From NCBI RefSeq assembly GCF_000758925.1, contig NZ_JRNC01000050.1:1-49935 (forward strand): a stretch of DNA of 49,935 bases. Reading direction: 5' to 3'. Source of the DNA: Prevotella sp. S7-1-8. Lineage in GTDB: Bacteria; Bacteroidota; Bacteroidia; Bacteroidales; Bacteroidaceae. Positions within the stretch are counted from its first letter, which is position 1, and the number at the start of each line of letters is the position of its first letter. Positions 11,690-19,742 of this stretch are shown here, piece after piece. The notes under the pieces are model-generated. The model worked only from the letters and a program-made list of their open reading frames with translations. It did no database searches and had not been told where the DNA came from. A program made the translations under genes and the position numbers.

Positions 11690-12895
11690 TTATACATCTT
11701 TTACATCAGGAAGTATCTCCGTAATCTGGCCAGAGCCTACTGTACGACCACCCTCACGGATAGCGAAACGGAGACCTTCGTTCAATGCAACACGGTATAT
11801 CAAAGTGACCTCGATTTCAACATTGTCACCAGGCATAACCATGTCTACGCCTTCTGGAAGAGTGATTTCACCAGTGCAGTCCATTGTGCGAAGGTAGAAC
11901 TGAGGACGATATTTGTTACCGAATGGAGTGTGACGTCCGCCCTCTTCCTTCTTCAGCACGTAAACCGAAGCCTTGAAGTGGTCGTGAGGCGTGATGGCAC
12001 CCGGGTGCACAACCACCATACCACGTTTAACCTCGTTTTTCTCTATACCACGAAGCAACAGACCTACGTTATCACCAGCTTCACCTTCCTCAAGAATCTT
12101 GCGGAACATCTCAACACCGGTAATTGTGGATTTCTTGTCCTCGCCCAATCCAAGCAGCTGAACCTCATCACCAATCTTGCAACGACCTGTTTCGATACGA
12201 CCTGTTGCAACAGTACCACGACCCGTGATAGAGAAAACGTCCTCAACTGGCATCAAGAAAGGTTTGTCAACCATGCGCTCTGGCTCCTCAATCCAAGTAT
12301 CAACGGCGTTCATCAATTCCATAATAGAATCTTGCCATTTCTCAACACCATTCAGCGCACCAAGAGCAGATCCACAAATGATCGGCGTATCTTCCTCATA
12401 ACCATAAGAAGTCAAAAGGTCTTGAACATCCATCTTAACAAGGTCAATCATTTCCTCGTCAACTTCAGGGTCATCACATTTGTTCAAGAAGACAACCAAT
12501 CGGGGCACGTTCACCTGACGGGCAAGCAACACATGCTCACGCGTCTGAGGCATTGGACCATCCGTAGCGGCACAAACAAGAATGGCACCATCCATCTGGG
12601 CAGCACCAGTAACCATGTTCTTCACATAGTCAGCGTGGCCCGGACAGTCTACGTGTGCGTAGTGACGCTTTTCTGTTTCATATTCAATATGAGAAGAGTT
12701 GATGGTAATACCACGCTCTTTCTCCTCGGGAGCATTGTCAATCTGATCGAAAGATTTAACATCTTCACCCGTACCCAAACGCTCATGCAAAGTCTTAGAA
12801 ATTGCTGCGGTCAGAGTAGTCTTACCGTGGTCAACGTGACCAATTGTACCAATGTTAACATGCGGTTTCGTGCGCACGTACGTCTCTTTAGCCAT
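11690..12895 (-). CDS. tuf: elongation factor Tu
   Basis: This 401-residue GTPase delivers aminoacyl-tRNA to the ribosome. G1 (GHVDHGKT, about residues 19-26), G3 (DCPGHADY) and G4 (NKCDD) are all visible, followed by the domain 2 and 3 beta-barrels. It directly follows four tRNA genes, one of which (Thr GGT) ends about 66 bases upstream, so it is probably cotranscribed with them. The length is a few residues above the usual 394-395. Confidence 0.99.
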   Translation of the reverse strand: MAKETYVRTKPHVNIGTIGHVDHGKTTLTAAISKTLHERLGTGEDVKSFDQIDNAPEEKERGITINSSHIEYETEKRHYAHVDCPGHADYVKNMVTGAAQMDGAILVCAATDGPMPQTREHVLLARQVNVPRLVVFLNKCDDPEVDEEMIDLVKMDVQDLLTSYGYEEDTPIICGSALGALNGVEKWQDSIMELMNAVDTWIEEPERMVDKPFLMPVEDVFSITGRGTVATGRIETGRCKIGDEVQLLGLGEDKKSTITGVEMFRKILEEGEAGDNVGLLLRGIEKNEVKRGMVVVHPGAITPHDHFKASVYVLKKEEGGRHTPFGNKYRPQFYLRTMDCTGEITLPEGVDMVMPGDNVEIEVTLIYRVALNEGLRFAIREGGRTVGSGQITEILPDVKDV

Positions 12896-12961
12896 AGCTT
12901 TACTTTTTTATTATAATAAATTAAATTTATCTATACACTCTTCTATCAGTTCACAATCTCG

Positions 12962-13033
<72 letters not shown>

Positions 13034-13046
13034 GAAGAAATCCATG

Positions 13047-13119
13047 AGCGGAAAACGGGACTCAAACCCGCGACCCCCAGCTTGGAAGGCTAGTGCTCTA
13101 TCAACTGAGCTATTTCCGC
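13047..13119 (-). tRNA. tRNA-Gly (anticodon TCC)
   Basis: A 73-base cloverleaf is present with acceptor GCGGAAA/TTTCCGC, anticodon stem CTAGC/GCTGG (one G-U pair), loop CTTCCAA and T-arm GCGGG/CCCGT. CCA is not encoded. It occupies the position of E. coli glyT. Confidence 0.97.
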
Positions 13120-13142
13120 ATTTATCTTCCTGATCGAAGAAG

Positions 13143-13225
13143 TGGGTGGTGATGGATTCGAACCACCGTAGGCAAGAGCCAGCAGATTTACAGTCTGCCC
13201 CATTTGGCCACTCTGGTAACCACCC
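13143..13225 (-). tRNA. tRNA-Tyr (anticodon GTA)
   Basis: An 83-base class II tRNA with a long variable arm is present: acceptor GGGTGGT/ACCACCC, anticodon stem GCAGA/TCTGC, loop CTGTAAA, and T-arm GGTGG/CCATC with TTCGAAT. CCA is not encoded. It occupies the position of E. coli tyrU. Confidence 0.97.
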
Positions 13226-13266
13226 ATAACATTTTCCAACAATTCCACCTAAAAGTTTTCGTGGAG

Positions 13267-13340
13267 AGCCTCTTGTCGGATTCGAACCAACGACCCCGAG
13301 ATTACAAATCACGTGCTCTGGCCAACTGAGCTAAAGAGGC
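13267..13340 (-). tRNA. tRNA-Thr (anticodon TGT)
   Basis: A 74-base cloverleaf is present with acceptor GCCTCTT/AAGAGGC, anticodon stem CGTGA/TCTCG, loop TTTGTAA and T-arm GTTGG/CCGAC. CCA is not encoded. It is the first gene of the tRNA-tuf transcript, at the position of E. coli thrU. Confidence 0.96.
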
Positions 13341-13398
13341 GTATATCCCAGCAGCCGGTCTATGCGACACTCGCAAAGGATTTGTTGTAAAACGGCTG

Positions 13399-13429
13399 CA
13401 AAGATACTGTTTATTTTTTAATCTTCAAA
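13399..13429 (-). promoter_or_regulatory. Bacteroidetes-type promoter for the tRNA-tuf operon
   Basis: On the minus strand the -7 element TATCTTTG (13399-13406) lies 19 bases after a -33 TTTG (13426-13429). Both match the Bacteroidetes consensus. It lies about 60 bases before tRNA-Thr(TGT) and just after the hpf stop codon. Confidence 0.75.
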
Positions 13430-13446
13430 ACTTTTTGACGATTTTT

Positions 13447-13749
13447 TCAACGTCTTCTTAACTTTTCCTTGAATTTCTCAAGTTGCACTTTCAATGCGTC
13501 TACACATTGATCCACCCCCTCTTCGAAAGTATCGCAAGTTTTTGCCACAAAAAGCGGACTGCCCCCTGGAGCAGACACCGTAATGCTTGTTTCTTTATTT
13601 AATGATGCCGCTGGTTTCACAACTTTTAATTGCACATCTACTTTCTGGATATCTTCAAATGTTTTTTCCAACTTGGCGACCTTCTTTTCGATGAACGCCT
13701 GCAACTTCTCGGTAGCGTCGAAGCGAATCGACTGAATTCTAATTTCCAT
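13447..13749 (-). CDS. hpf: ribosome hibernation-promoting factor (short HPF/RaiA family)
   Basis: This 100-residue protein has the HPF fold: it begins MEIRIQSIRFDATEKLQAFI, has a basic helix KKVAKLEKTFEDI, and ends in a basic tail (KFKEKLRRR). Family members bind the decoding region of idle ribosomes and stabilise inactive forms. It lacks the C-terminal dimerisation domain of long HPF. It is 27 bases after xerC and third after rpsU. It is preceded by AGGAGGT four bases before the ATG, which is exceptional here because the other genes lack a Shine-Dalgarno. Confidence 0.93.
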   Translation of the reverse strand: MEIRIQSIRFDATEKLQAFIEKKVAKLEKTFEDIQKVDVQLKVVKPAASLNKETSITVSAPGGSPLFVAKTCDTFEEGVDQCVDALKVQLEKFKEKLRRR

Positions 13750-13753
13750 AGTT

Positions 13754-13760
13754 ACCTCCT
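13754..13760 (-). promoter_or_regulatory. strong Shine-Dalgarno of hpf
   Basis: AGGAGGT on the minus strand is followed by AACT and the ATG of hpf. AGGAGG is fully complementary to the 16S anti-Shine-Dalgarno core. The ribosomal-protein, polymerase, tuf, xerC and rpsU genes nearby show no such element. Confidence 0.85.
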
Positions 13761-13776
13761 ATTTTAAAGGTTAAAC

Positions 13777-14655
13777 TCACGCCCGCGGATGGGCATCTTC
13801 ATATACTCGTTTAAGTTGCTCGAACGTGGTATGTGTGTAAATCTCCGTGGTGGAGACGCTTTCATGTCCCAACAACAGTTTTATGCTCTCTATACATGCG
13901 CCGTGATTGAGCATCGAAGTGGCAAAAGTATGCCTAAGAACATGAGGGGACAACTTCTTCAAAGTGCAAAACTTCGCAAGTTTTTTTTTCACTTCGTTAC
14001 GCACCTGGAACGGTTTCATGCGACGACCTTCTTTCGTCAAAAACAACGCATCGTCTAACGCATTCACCTCACTGTTTCTCACCGAGATGTAACGAGCTAT
14101 CGCCCCGCGCAGTTCCTCCTCAAACGGAATAAAACGCTGCTTGTTGCCCTTGCCTGTCACTTTGAGTTGCCCAATGCTCATGTCTACGGCGTCGTCATTG
14201 AGCGCGATCAATTCCGAAAGGCGCATCCCCGTTTCGTAAAACATCATGATGACCGTACGAGCGCGCACGTCCTCATATCCGTTTCCCCATTCTGTGTCAT
14301 CCAACAGCCTGTCCATCTCGCTCTCTTTCAAGAACTGTGGCAGCGGCTTGCGCTTTTTAGGGCCAGCGACATGGTGCGCCGGATCTTTGTTCACCAATTT
14401 CCGCGCAAATGCAAATCGATAAAAGGATCGCAAAGCAGACAACCGTCTGTTCACACTCGCGGCATTGTTTCCCTTATCCATCATGCTCTCCATCCAATCG
14501 CGAATGACATCCGAGTCTAACGACTCCCACGAGAGTTGATCGTTCAAATTCTTGAAAAAAAATTCAAAAGCGTATAAATCTTCCGAATAATTTTTTATCG
14601 TCAGTGACGAGCGTCGCTGCTCATACCGCAGATAGTTCAAAAATTCTTCTATCAT
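13777..14655 (-). CDS. xerC: tyrosine recombinase XerC/XerD family
   Basis: This is a 292-residue site-specific recombinase. The N-terminal SAM-like core-binding domain (about 1-85) precedes the catalytic domain with Arg in GMRLSEL, HVLRHTFAT (His and Arg), and LLGHESVSTTEIYTH (His and the nucleophilic Tyr). The protein very probably resolves chromosome dimers, because it is a stand-alone gene between rpsU and hpf with no mobile-element context. I chose the ATG at 14655 over a TTG two codons upstream. XerC and XerD cannot be separated with certainty by eye. Confidence 0.9.
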   Translation of the reverse strand: MIEEFLNYLRYEQRRSSLTIKNYSEDLYAFEFFFKNLNDQLSWESLDSDVIRDWMESMMDKGNNAASVNRRLSALRSFYRFAFARKLVNKDPAHHVAGPKKRKPLPQFLKESEMDRLLDDTEWGNGYEDVRARTVIMMFYETGMRLSELIALNDDAVDMSIGQLKVTGKGNKQRFIPFEEELRGAIARYISVRNSEVNALDDALFLTKEGRRMKPFQVRNEVKKKLAKFCTLKKLSPHVLRHTFATSMLNHGACIESIKLLLGHESVSTTEIYTHTTFEQLKRVYEDAHPRA

Positions 14656-14745
14656 TGTCAAGTGATGTCGCTTTTCGTTTTCACGATATTTTTGGCAACG
14701 AATATATGGAAAATTACTGGAACTACCAAATTTTTCAAGAAGTTT

Positions 14746-14937
14746 TTACTCTTCTTCCTGACGCAGCTTCTGTACGTAGACGGCGCGCTCTTTCTGGAGA
14801 CGTTTCAAGACAGACGGCTTATCGTATTGCTGACGAGTGCGAAGCTCCCTTATAACACCTGTCCTTTCAAACTTTCTCTTGAATTTTTTAAGAGCTCTTT
14901 CGATGTTCTCACCATCCTTAACTGGTACAATAATCAT
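14746..14937 (-). CDS. rpsU: 30S ribosomal protein S21
   Basis: This 63-residue basic protein begins MIIVPVKDGENIERALKKFK and has the family's RxFERTGVIRELRxR core. A longer reading from 14994 adds 19 hydrophobic residues unlike S21 and is rejected. In Bacteroidetes ribosomes, bS21 is part of the pocket that hides the anti-Shine-Dalgarno tail. The gene has no Shine-Dalgarno (CAAAACAAC before the ATG). It leads the rpsU-xerC-hpf group and has a consensus promoter about 70 bases upstream. Confidence 0.97.
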   Translation of the reverse strand: MIIVPVKDGENIERALKKFKRKFERTGVIRELRTRQQYDKPSVLKRLQKERAVYVQKLRQEEE

Positions 14938-15303
14938 GTTGTTTTGGTTTTGATTTTTAAATGTAAAACATAACAAAATGAGGCAATGCCACAAAATGCG
15001 AGTGCAAAATTACTGCTTATTTTTCTATTATCCAAATGTTTAACTCTTTTTCTTTTATACCGAAGAATATTCCCTTCCACATCTGGTATTTATTTGATTA
15101 ACATATTATTATGTAACCATTTTTACAGATTAGCATCGTCACGCTTATTTGATTTACCGATTTTTTCAATTAAACCAACAATCCTGTTTATTTGCGTCAC
15201 CAATGGCATACAGGGTTAGTCACTCATTTTTGCTTCCGTACCAACTTGCATACCACATGCCAACACAGCTTTGTCAAAAGCATTTTACACAATCCATCCA
15301 CTT
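14938..15303. other. intergenic region upstream of rpsU
   Basis: This 366-base A/T-rich stretch holds the rpsU promoter and leader. Beyond about 15040 I see no gene and no clear terminator hairpin for the preceding GH20 gene. Confidence 0.6.
15005..15036 (-). promoter_or_regulatory. Bacteroidetes-type promoter of rpsU
   Basis: On the minus strand TTTG (15033-15036) is followed after 20 bases by TAATTTTG (15005-15012), a full match to the TTTG/TAnnTTTG consensus. Transcription would start near 14998 and give a leader of about 60 bases. Confidence 0.75.
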
Positions 15304-17650
15304 CTAATTTTCATAAAAAAATTGGTCATTACTAACATTTACAAACTTCTTGGAGCTGTCCTTGCGCATTTGCATGTATAAATCGTTCCACCACGATGGC
15401 CATCCTCCTGTGACATTTGCTATAAAAACGAACTTGACTGGATGAAACCCTTGGGCCAATGCCACGCTGTTGTCATGACGCGACAGCGCTTTCACTTCGC
15501 CGGTATTGTCTATCAACAGTTTGCCATCCATCCACACTTGGTCCACCCTTGACGAAACATAATACACACCATCCTCGGGCACATTGACATAACCTTCGGC
15601 AATCGCGGCATAACATTTTTCGCCACGCAATACGAGGTAATCATCATCCTGCTTTACCTTCATGTCCTCCAGAGCGCTGATTACAGATGTCTTCCATGTA
15701 GTCTCAGACCATTCCAACTCATTCAGATTTTGGAAATATCCCATCGTACGTTTCATTTTCAAACCGGGTTTTACATTTTTCACATTAACAGCCGGCGTGT
15801 ATTCTTTTCTCACCACTTGTACGTTTCTCACCTTACTCATTTTGCCATACGGCGTAATCGTCGCAATGCTGATCACGCAATCATGGCTCACCCTGATAGG
15901 TTCGGTATAAGTGGTTGATTTTGCGGTAGGAGCGGTGCCGTCCAATGTATATACCATTCGCATTGGGCGCGAGGTCTTGAATGTCACCGTTGTATCTTTT
16001 GTAATCACCACCCTGTCGCACGATCCATAAGGTTGCTCAGGTAGTGGTATGTGATAATTCACCTGACGATTGTCAAGACGCACGCAAAAAGCATCCACTC
16101 TTTTGCGGAAATCTTCAAAGTTCTTTTTCTCAAGTGGCGACCATCCCACCTCCGCCGCCGCCAGAACGCGCGGATACATCATATATTCCATTTTGGCGTT
16201 GGAATACATGTGCTCTGCCCAATAATTACACTGCACGCCTATTATGTGCTTATCGAGTCCCGCCTTTTTTATAACATCTGGCACAGGGTCAAAGCTATAG
16301 GTCAGCTCAAGCGGTCTTGTCGGACTGGGTATGGTTATAGGCTCCACCTTGCTATCTCCTTGATAATGGTCAAGATACATACCATTAGAGCCCGGACTCA
16401 TAATGACATCATGGCCTAATTGGGCTGCTTCGACACCGCCTTTTATGCCACGCCACGACATCACCGTTACGTTTCCACTTATCCCTCCTTCCAAGATCTC
16501 GTCCCATCCTATGGGTGTCTTGCCATGTTTCTCCAACATTTTCGCCACACGTTTCACCACGTAGCTCTGAAGCCTATCCTCGGCCGTGCGTTTTTCATCC
16601 CCCCGAAGTCCCTCGTCTTTGATACGCTTTTGACAGGCCGGGCATGCCTTCCACATCTTTTTGGGGCACTCGTCACCGCCTATATGAAAATATTTTCCAG
16701 GAAACAAAGGCGCTAATTCTTGAAATATGTTCTCCAAAAATTCAAAAATATCCTCCTTGCCGGGACACATCACGATGTCTTCTATACCCCAAACGATACG
16801 CGGCGTGGTCTTAATGCCAGTACACGACAATTCCGGATAAGCGGCGATTGCCGCCATGAAATGTCCAGGAAGGTCTATCTCAGGAATGACCGTGACAAAG
16901 CGTTGCGCCGCGTAATCAACAATCTCTCGCAGCTGATCCTGCGTATAATAATAGTTTCCGTATGTTGTGCCGTCTGCTTCATGGCGTGTGCTACCAATGG
17001 TAGTGAGCTTGGGATATTTCTTAATTTCCACCCGCCAGCCTTGGTCGTCCGTCAGGTGGAGATGCAGTGTGTTCATCTTCAATGCGGCGATCACGTCTAT
17101 CTGCTTCTTGACATTTTCCACAGTGATGAAATGACGACAAGGGTCAAGCATGAGTCCACGATAGCCAAACCGTGGATAATCCTCTACGTCGCAACATTGA
17201 GCCACCCATGCCACGCCGTCCACCTTGTGGTCGCTCTCTACCTCCGCCGGCAAAAGCTGTAGCAATGTTTGCATGCCGTGGAAGGCCCCATGGCCGGTTT
17301 TGGCATTGATCACGACACGATCGGCCCTAACCTTAAGTTTGTAACCCTCGGCGTCGATTTGCATACGCGGGTCTATATTTATATTGATGACACCTTTCTT
17401 ATTAGATACTGTCACTGCGTGCCCGGTCGACGTTTTTATTTTTTTTTGCGAGATACTCGCCCACTGTCCGGCTCTCGCCAGAGTTGCAACCTATACTCAC
17501 ATGCGTTGGCACGCGAAACTCTCCGCGTTGCATGGACAGCTTGACGGGCATGGGAATGATGTTGACAACAGCGCCACGAAAACTACATGGAGCCATACTT
17601 AAAACAGTTGCCAAAGCCAATACAGAAATCATTTCATTCATCTTTTTCAT
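15304..17650 (-). pseudogene. GH20 beta-N-acetylhexosaminidase, reading frame broken in an A9 run
   Basis: Two frames together make one hexosaminidase of about 781 residues, an exo-enzyme releasing terminal GlcNAc/GalNAc. The 5' frame (17650 to about 17440) gives a signal peptide (MKKMNEMISVLALATVLSMA) and the start of the GH20b domain up to GEYLAKK. The 3' frame (to 15304) continues that domain and the catalytic barrel with HLTDDQGWR and HIGGDE (the Asp-Glu pair, about 326-327), then a chitobiase-type C-terminal domain and a PA14-like region. The frames meet at nine A on the minus strand (17439-17447); eight A would restore IKTSTGHAVTVSNKKG. Both parts are otherwise intact, so this may be a sequencing error, a phase-variable tract, transcriptional slippage or a young pseudogene. 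The 5' frame alone would stop at 82 residues. Confidence 0.85.
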
Positions 17651-18211
17651 CGGTGCGTATTTTTAGGGTATAAAGATTGTGGTCAAAGACTACATCACGT
17701 TGCAGGCCACAGGCCACATGCGTCATGTTTCTTCGCTCAACATCCAAACTATGTTATAAAATATGACAAGTGGACTTCCGTTTTCACTCGAAGTTAACCA
17801 CGCATGCAAATATAAGAAAAAAAGGGGAAATCCTCGCCACCACATGTTTTTTTTATCGTTGGATGGGCGCAAAGCGTCAAGCGTTCATGGCAGCGACATG
17901 CAAGAATATACGTTCAACGGCTTGCCACAAGTGTCGCTATTGGCGCTTGCTTATATATCATTACCGGTTTTTGGCCCAGCCACTTAAAGACACTCGCTCG
18001 GATACATAAAAGCAAGACGCCACGAGAGCGCCGTAACTCATAAGGACACCTTATAAATTATGGCCTTTGCCACACACAAACATGGGCTGAGGGGAAATAA
18101 CAACTCGGCATCCGAAACCAGATGGATGGCTCGTTGCCGCCAATAACGAAACACGCCCATCACCATACGAAGACACAAGATGATGGGCACGCGCGCAATG
18201 ACTTCGCGACC
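17651..18211. other. 561-base stretch without a recognisable gene
   Basis: No open frame here has a credible start or a recognisable protein. On the minus strand TATATTTG at 17807-17814 could be the -7 element of the GH20 gene, but no matching TTTG lies 19-21 bases upstream. A hairpin near nhaA is listed separately. Confidence 0.5.
18155..18188 (-). terminator. possible terminator after nhaA
   Basis: GCCCATCA (18181-18188) and TGATGGGC (18155-18162), as read on the minus strand, form an 8-bp perfect stem with an 18-base loop about 24 bases after the nhaA stop codon. The tail GTGTTTCGTT is weak, so this is tentative. Confidence 0.35.
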
Positions 18212-19528
18212 TTATTTCCTCAAGATGAGATAACCTGTCACGCCGCCTAATATTGAGGCGGCGAAGATTCCAACCTTGGCTTGCACCTGAAACGCCACGT
18301 CATCAAATGCCAACATCGTGACAAACATCGACATGGTGAAGCCGATGGATGCCAAAAAACTTAACCCAACGACCCTGCGCCATGTGAGCGAGCGAGAGCG
18401 ACGTCCAAGCCCCATCTTCTCTGTCAGCCACACGGCGGCAGCGATGCCCAACGGCTTGCCAACCAAAAGGCCCACCAACACACCAACCGCGACATGGCCG
18501 CCGGTAATGGCGCTCATGTCCATGTCAACGAAAGACACGCCGGCATTGGCCAAAGCAAACATGGGCATGACCACAAACGACACCCAAGGGTGCAACCCAT
18601 GCTCCAGCCGCTGCAAGGGCGGCACGGCGCGGATGGTGTCGGCCGATACTTTGGAGAGAATATCCACTTGCCCGGGTTCCAAGGTGCGCACATCGTTGCC
18701 CTCCATGTTCTCAAACAGGCGCACATGGCGTTTGATACGCGCTATGAAAGCCGTCTCAGGTATACGCGAGTCGGCAGGTATTACCATCGCCGCCAGCACG
18801 GCCGCGATGGTGGCGTGGATACCAGACATCAGAAAGGCCAGCCATACGCCCCCAATTCCCAGCAACCCATAAAACACCACGTTCTTCACGCCTAACCTGT
18901 TGGCCAAAAACATCACCCCCAACACGGCAAATCCCACGGCCAAATTGCCAAAGGAGATCTCAGAGGTGTAAAACAGCGCAATGACGAGAACGGCTCCTAT
19001 ATCGTCCACGATGGCAAGCGTGGTGAGAAACACCTTGGCCGATATGGGCACGCGGTCTCCAAGCATATAGACCACGGCTAAAGCAAAAGCTATGTCGGTG
19101 GCCATGGGGATGCCCCAGCCGTTGGCGGCAGGATCGGTGCCATTGAGAAGCAGGTACAAAACGGCGGGGGTCACCATGCCCAACAGGGCCGCCGCCACGG
19201 GTATGGTGACCTTGCGAATGTCGCGAAGCTCGCCGCCTATGAACTCAGACTTAAGCTCAAGGCCAACCACGAAGAAGAACATGGACATGAAGCCATCGTT
19301 AATCCAATGGGCCACGCTGAAATTGAGGAACGGCTTGCCATTAAACATAAAACCAAAGTGATAATCGAAAAAACGATTATATTCGTCACGTAGCGGCGAA
19401 TTGGCCAAGGCGAGGGCCGCTATCACCGCCAAGGCAAGCACGATACCACCCGATCGCTCTTGATTGATGAACCTGACAAAGGGTATGGCGAGATAGTTTT
19501 TAAGTGCCCTCTGGTAATGTGATCGCAT
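18212..19528 (-). CDS. nhaA: Na+/H+ antiporter NhaA
   Basis: This 438-residue inner-membrane protein exchanges internal Na+ for external H+. The family signature is present: LALANSPL in the first helix, MATDIAFALAVVYMLGDRVP, and TTLAIVDDIGAVLVIALFYT with the paired aspartates that bind the ion. About a dozen hydrophobic helices are visible. The hydrophilic loop after VIPADSRIPETAF is typical of Bacteroidetes members. It appears to be a single-gene unit; TATTTTTG at 19606-19613 (minus) may be its -7 element, without a good -33. Confidence 0.97.
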   Translation of the reverse strand: MRSHYQRALKNYLAIPFVRFINQERSGGIVLALAVIAALALANSPLRDEYNRFFDYHFGFMFNGKPFLNFSVAHWINDGFMSMFFFVVGLELKSEFIGGELRDIRKVTIPVAAALLGMVTPAVLYLLLNGTDPAANGWGIPMATDIAFALAVVYMLGDRVPISAKVFLTTLAIVDDIGAVLVIALFYTSEISFGNLAVGFAVLGVMFLANRLGVKNVVFYGLLGIGGVWLAFLMSGIHATIAAVLAAMVIPADSRIPETAFIARIKRHVRLFENMEGNDVRTLEPGQVDILSKVSADTIRAVPPLQRLEHGLHPWVSFVVMPMFALANAGVSFVDMDMSAITGGHVAVGVLVGLLVGKPLGIAAAVWLTEKMGLGRRSRSLTWRRVVGLSFLASIGFTMSMFVTMLAFDDVAFQVQAKVGIFAASILGGVTGYLILRK

Positions 19529-19742
19529 AAAATAAAGGGATTTTTCGCTTCGTCAATGACGCTTGTCATATAGCTGAAGCACGTGAGAAAAATAACTTAT
19601 CTCTGCAAAAATACAAAAAAACAACCAGTCGGAGCATGTTTCCTGTCCACTTTTTTTTAACACGAGACGCTCCTCGCCCACTGTTCTTTCTTGTCAAACA
19701 ATGGCGAGAAGCGTGATAGATAGGCCTGTTTGTGTCTGTCGT

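Noticed and set aside
14938..14994. 19-residue N-terminal extension of S21
   Set aside because: S21 proteins begin at the MIIVPVKDGE segment; the extension lies over the leader between the promoter and the ATG.
17763..18009. Small plus-strand open frames in the gap before nhaA
   Set aside because: They have no recognisable family, promoter or codon pattern and overlap each other in different frames.
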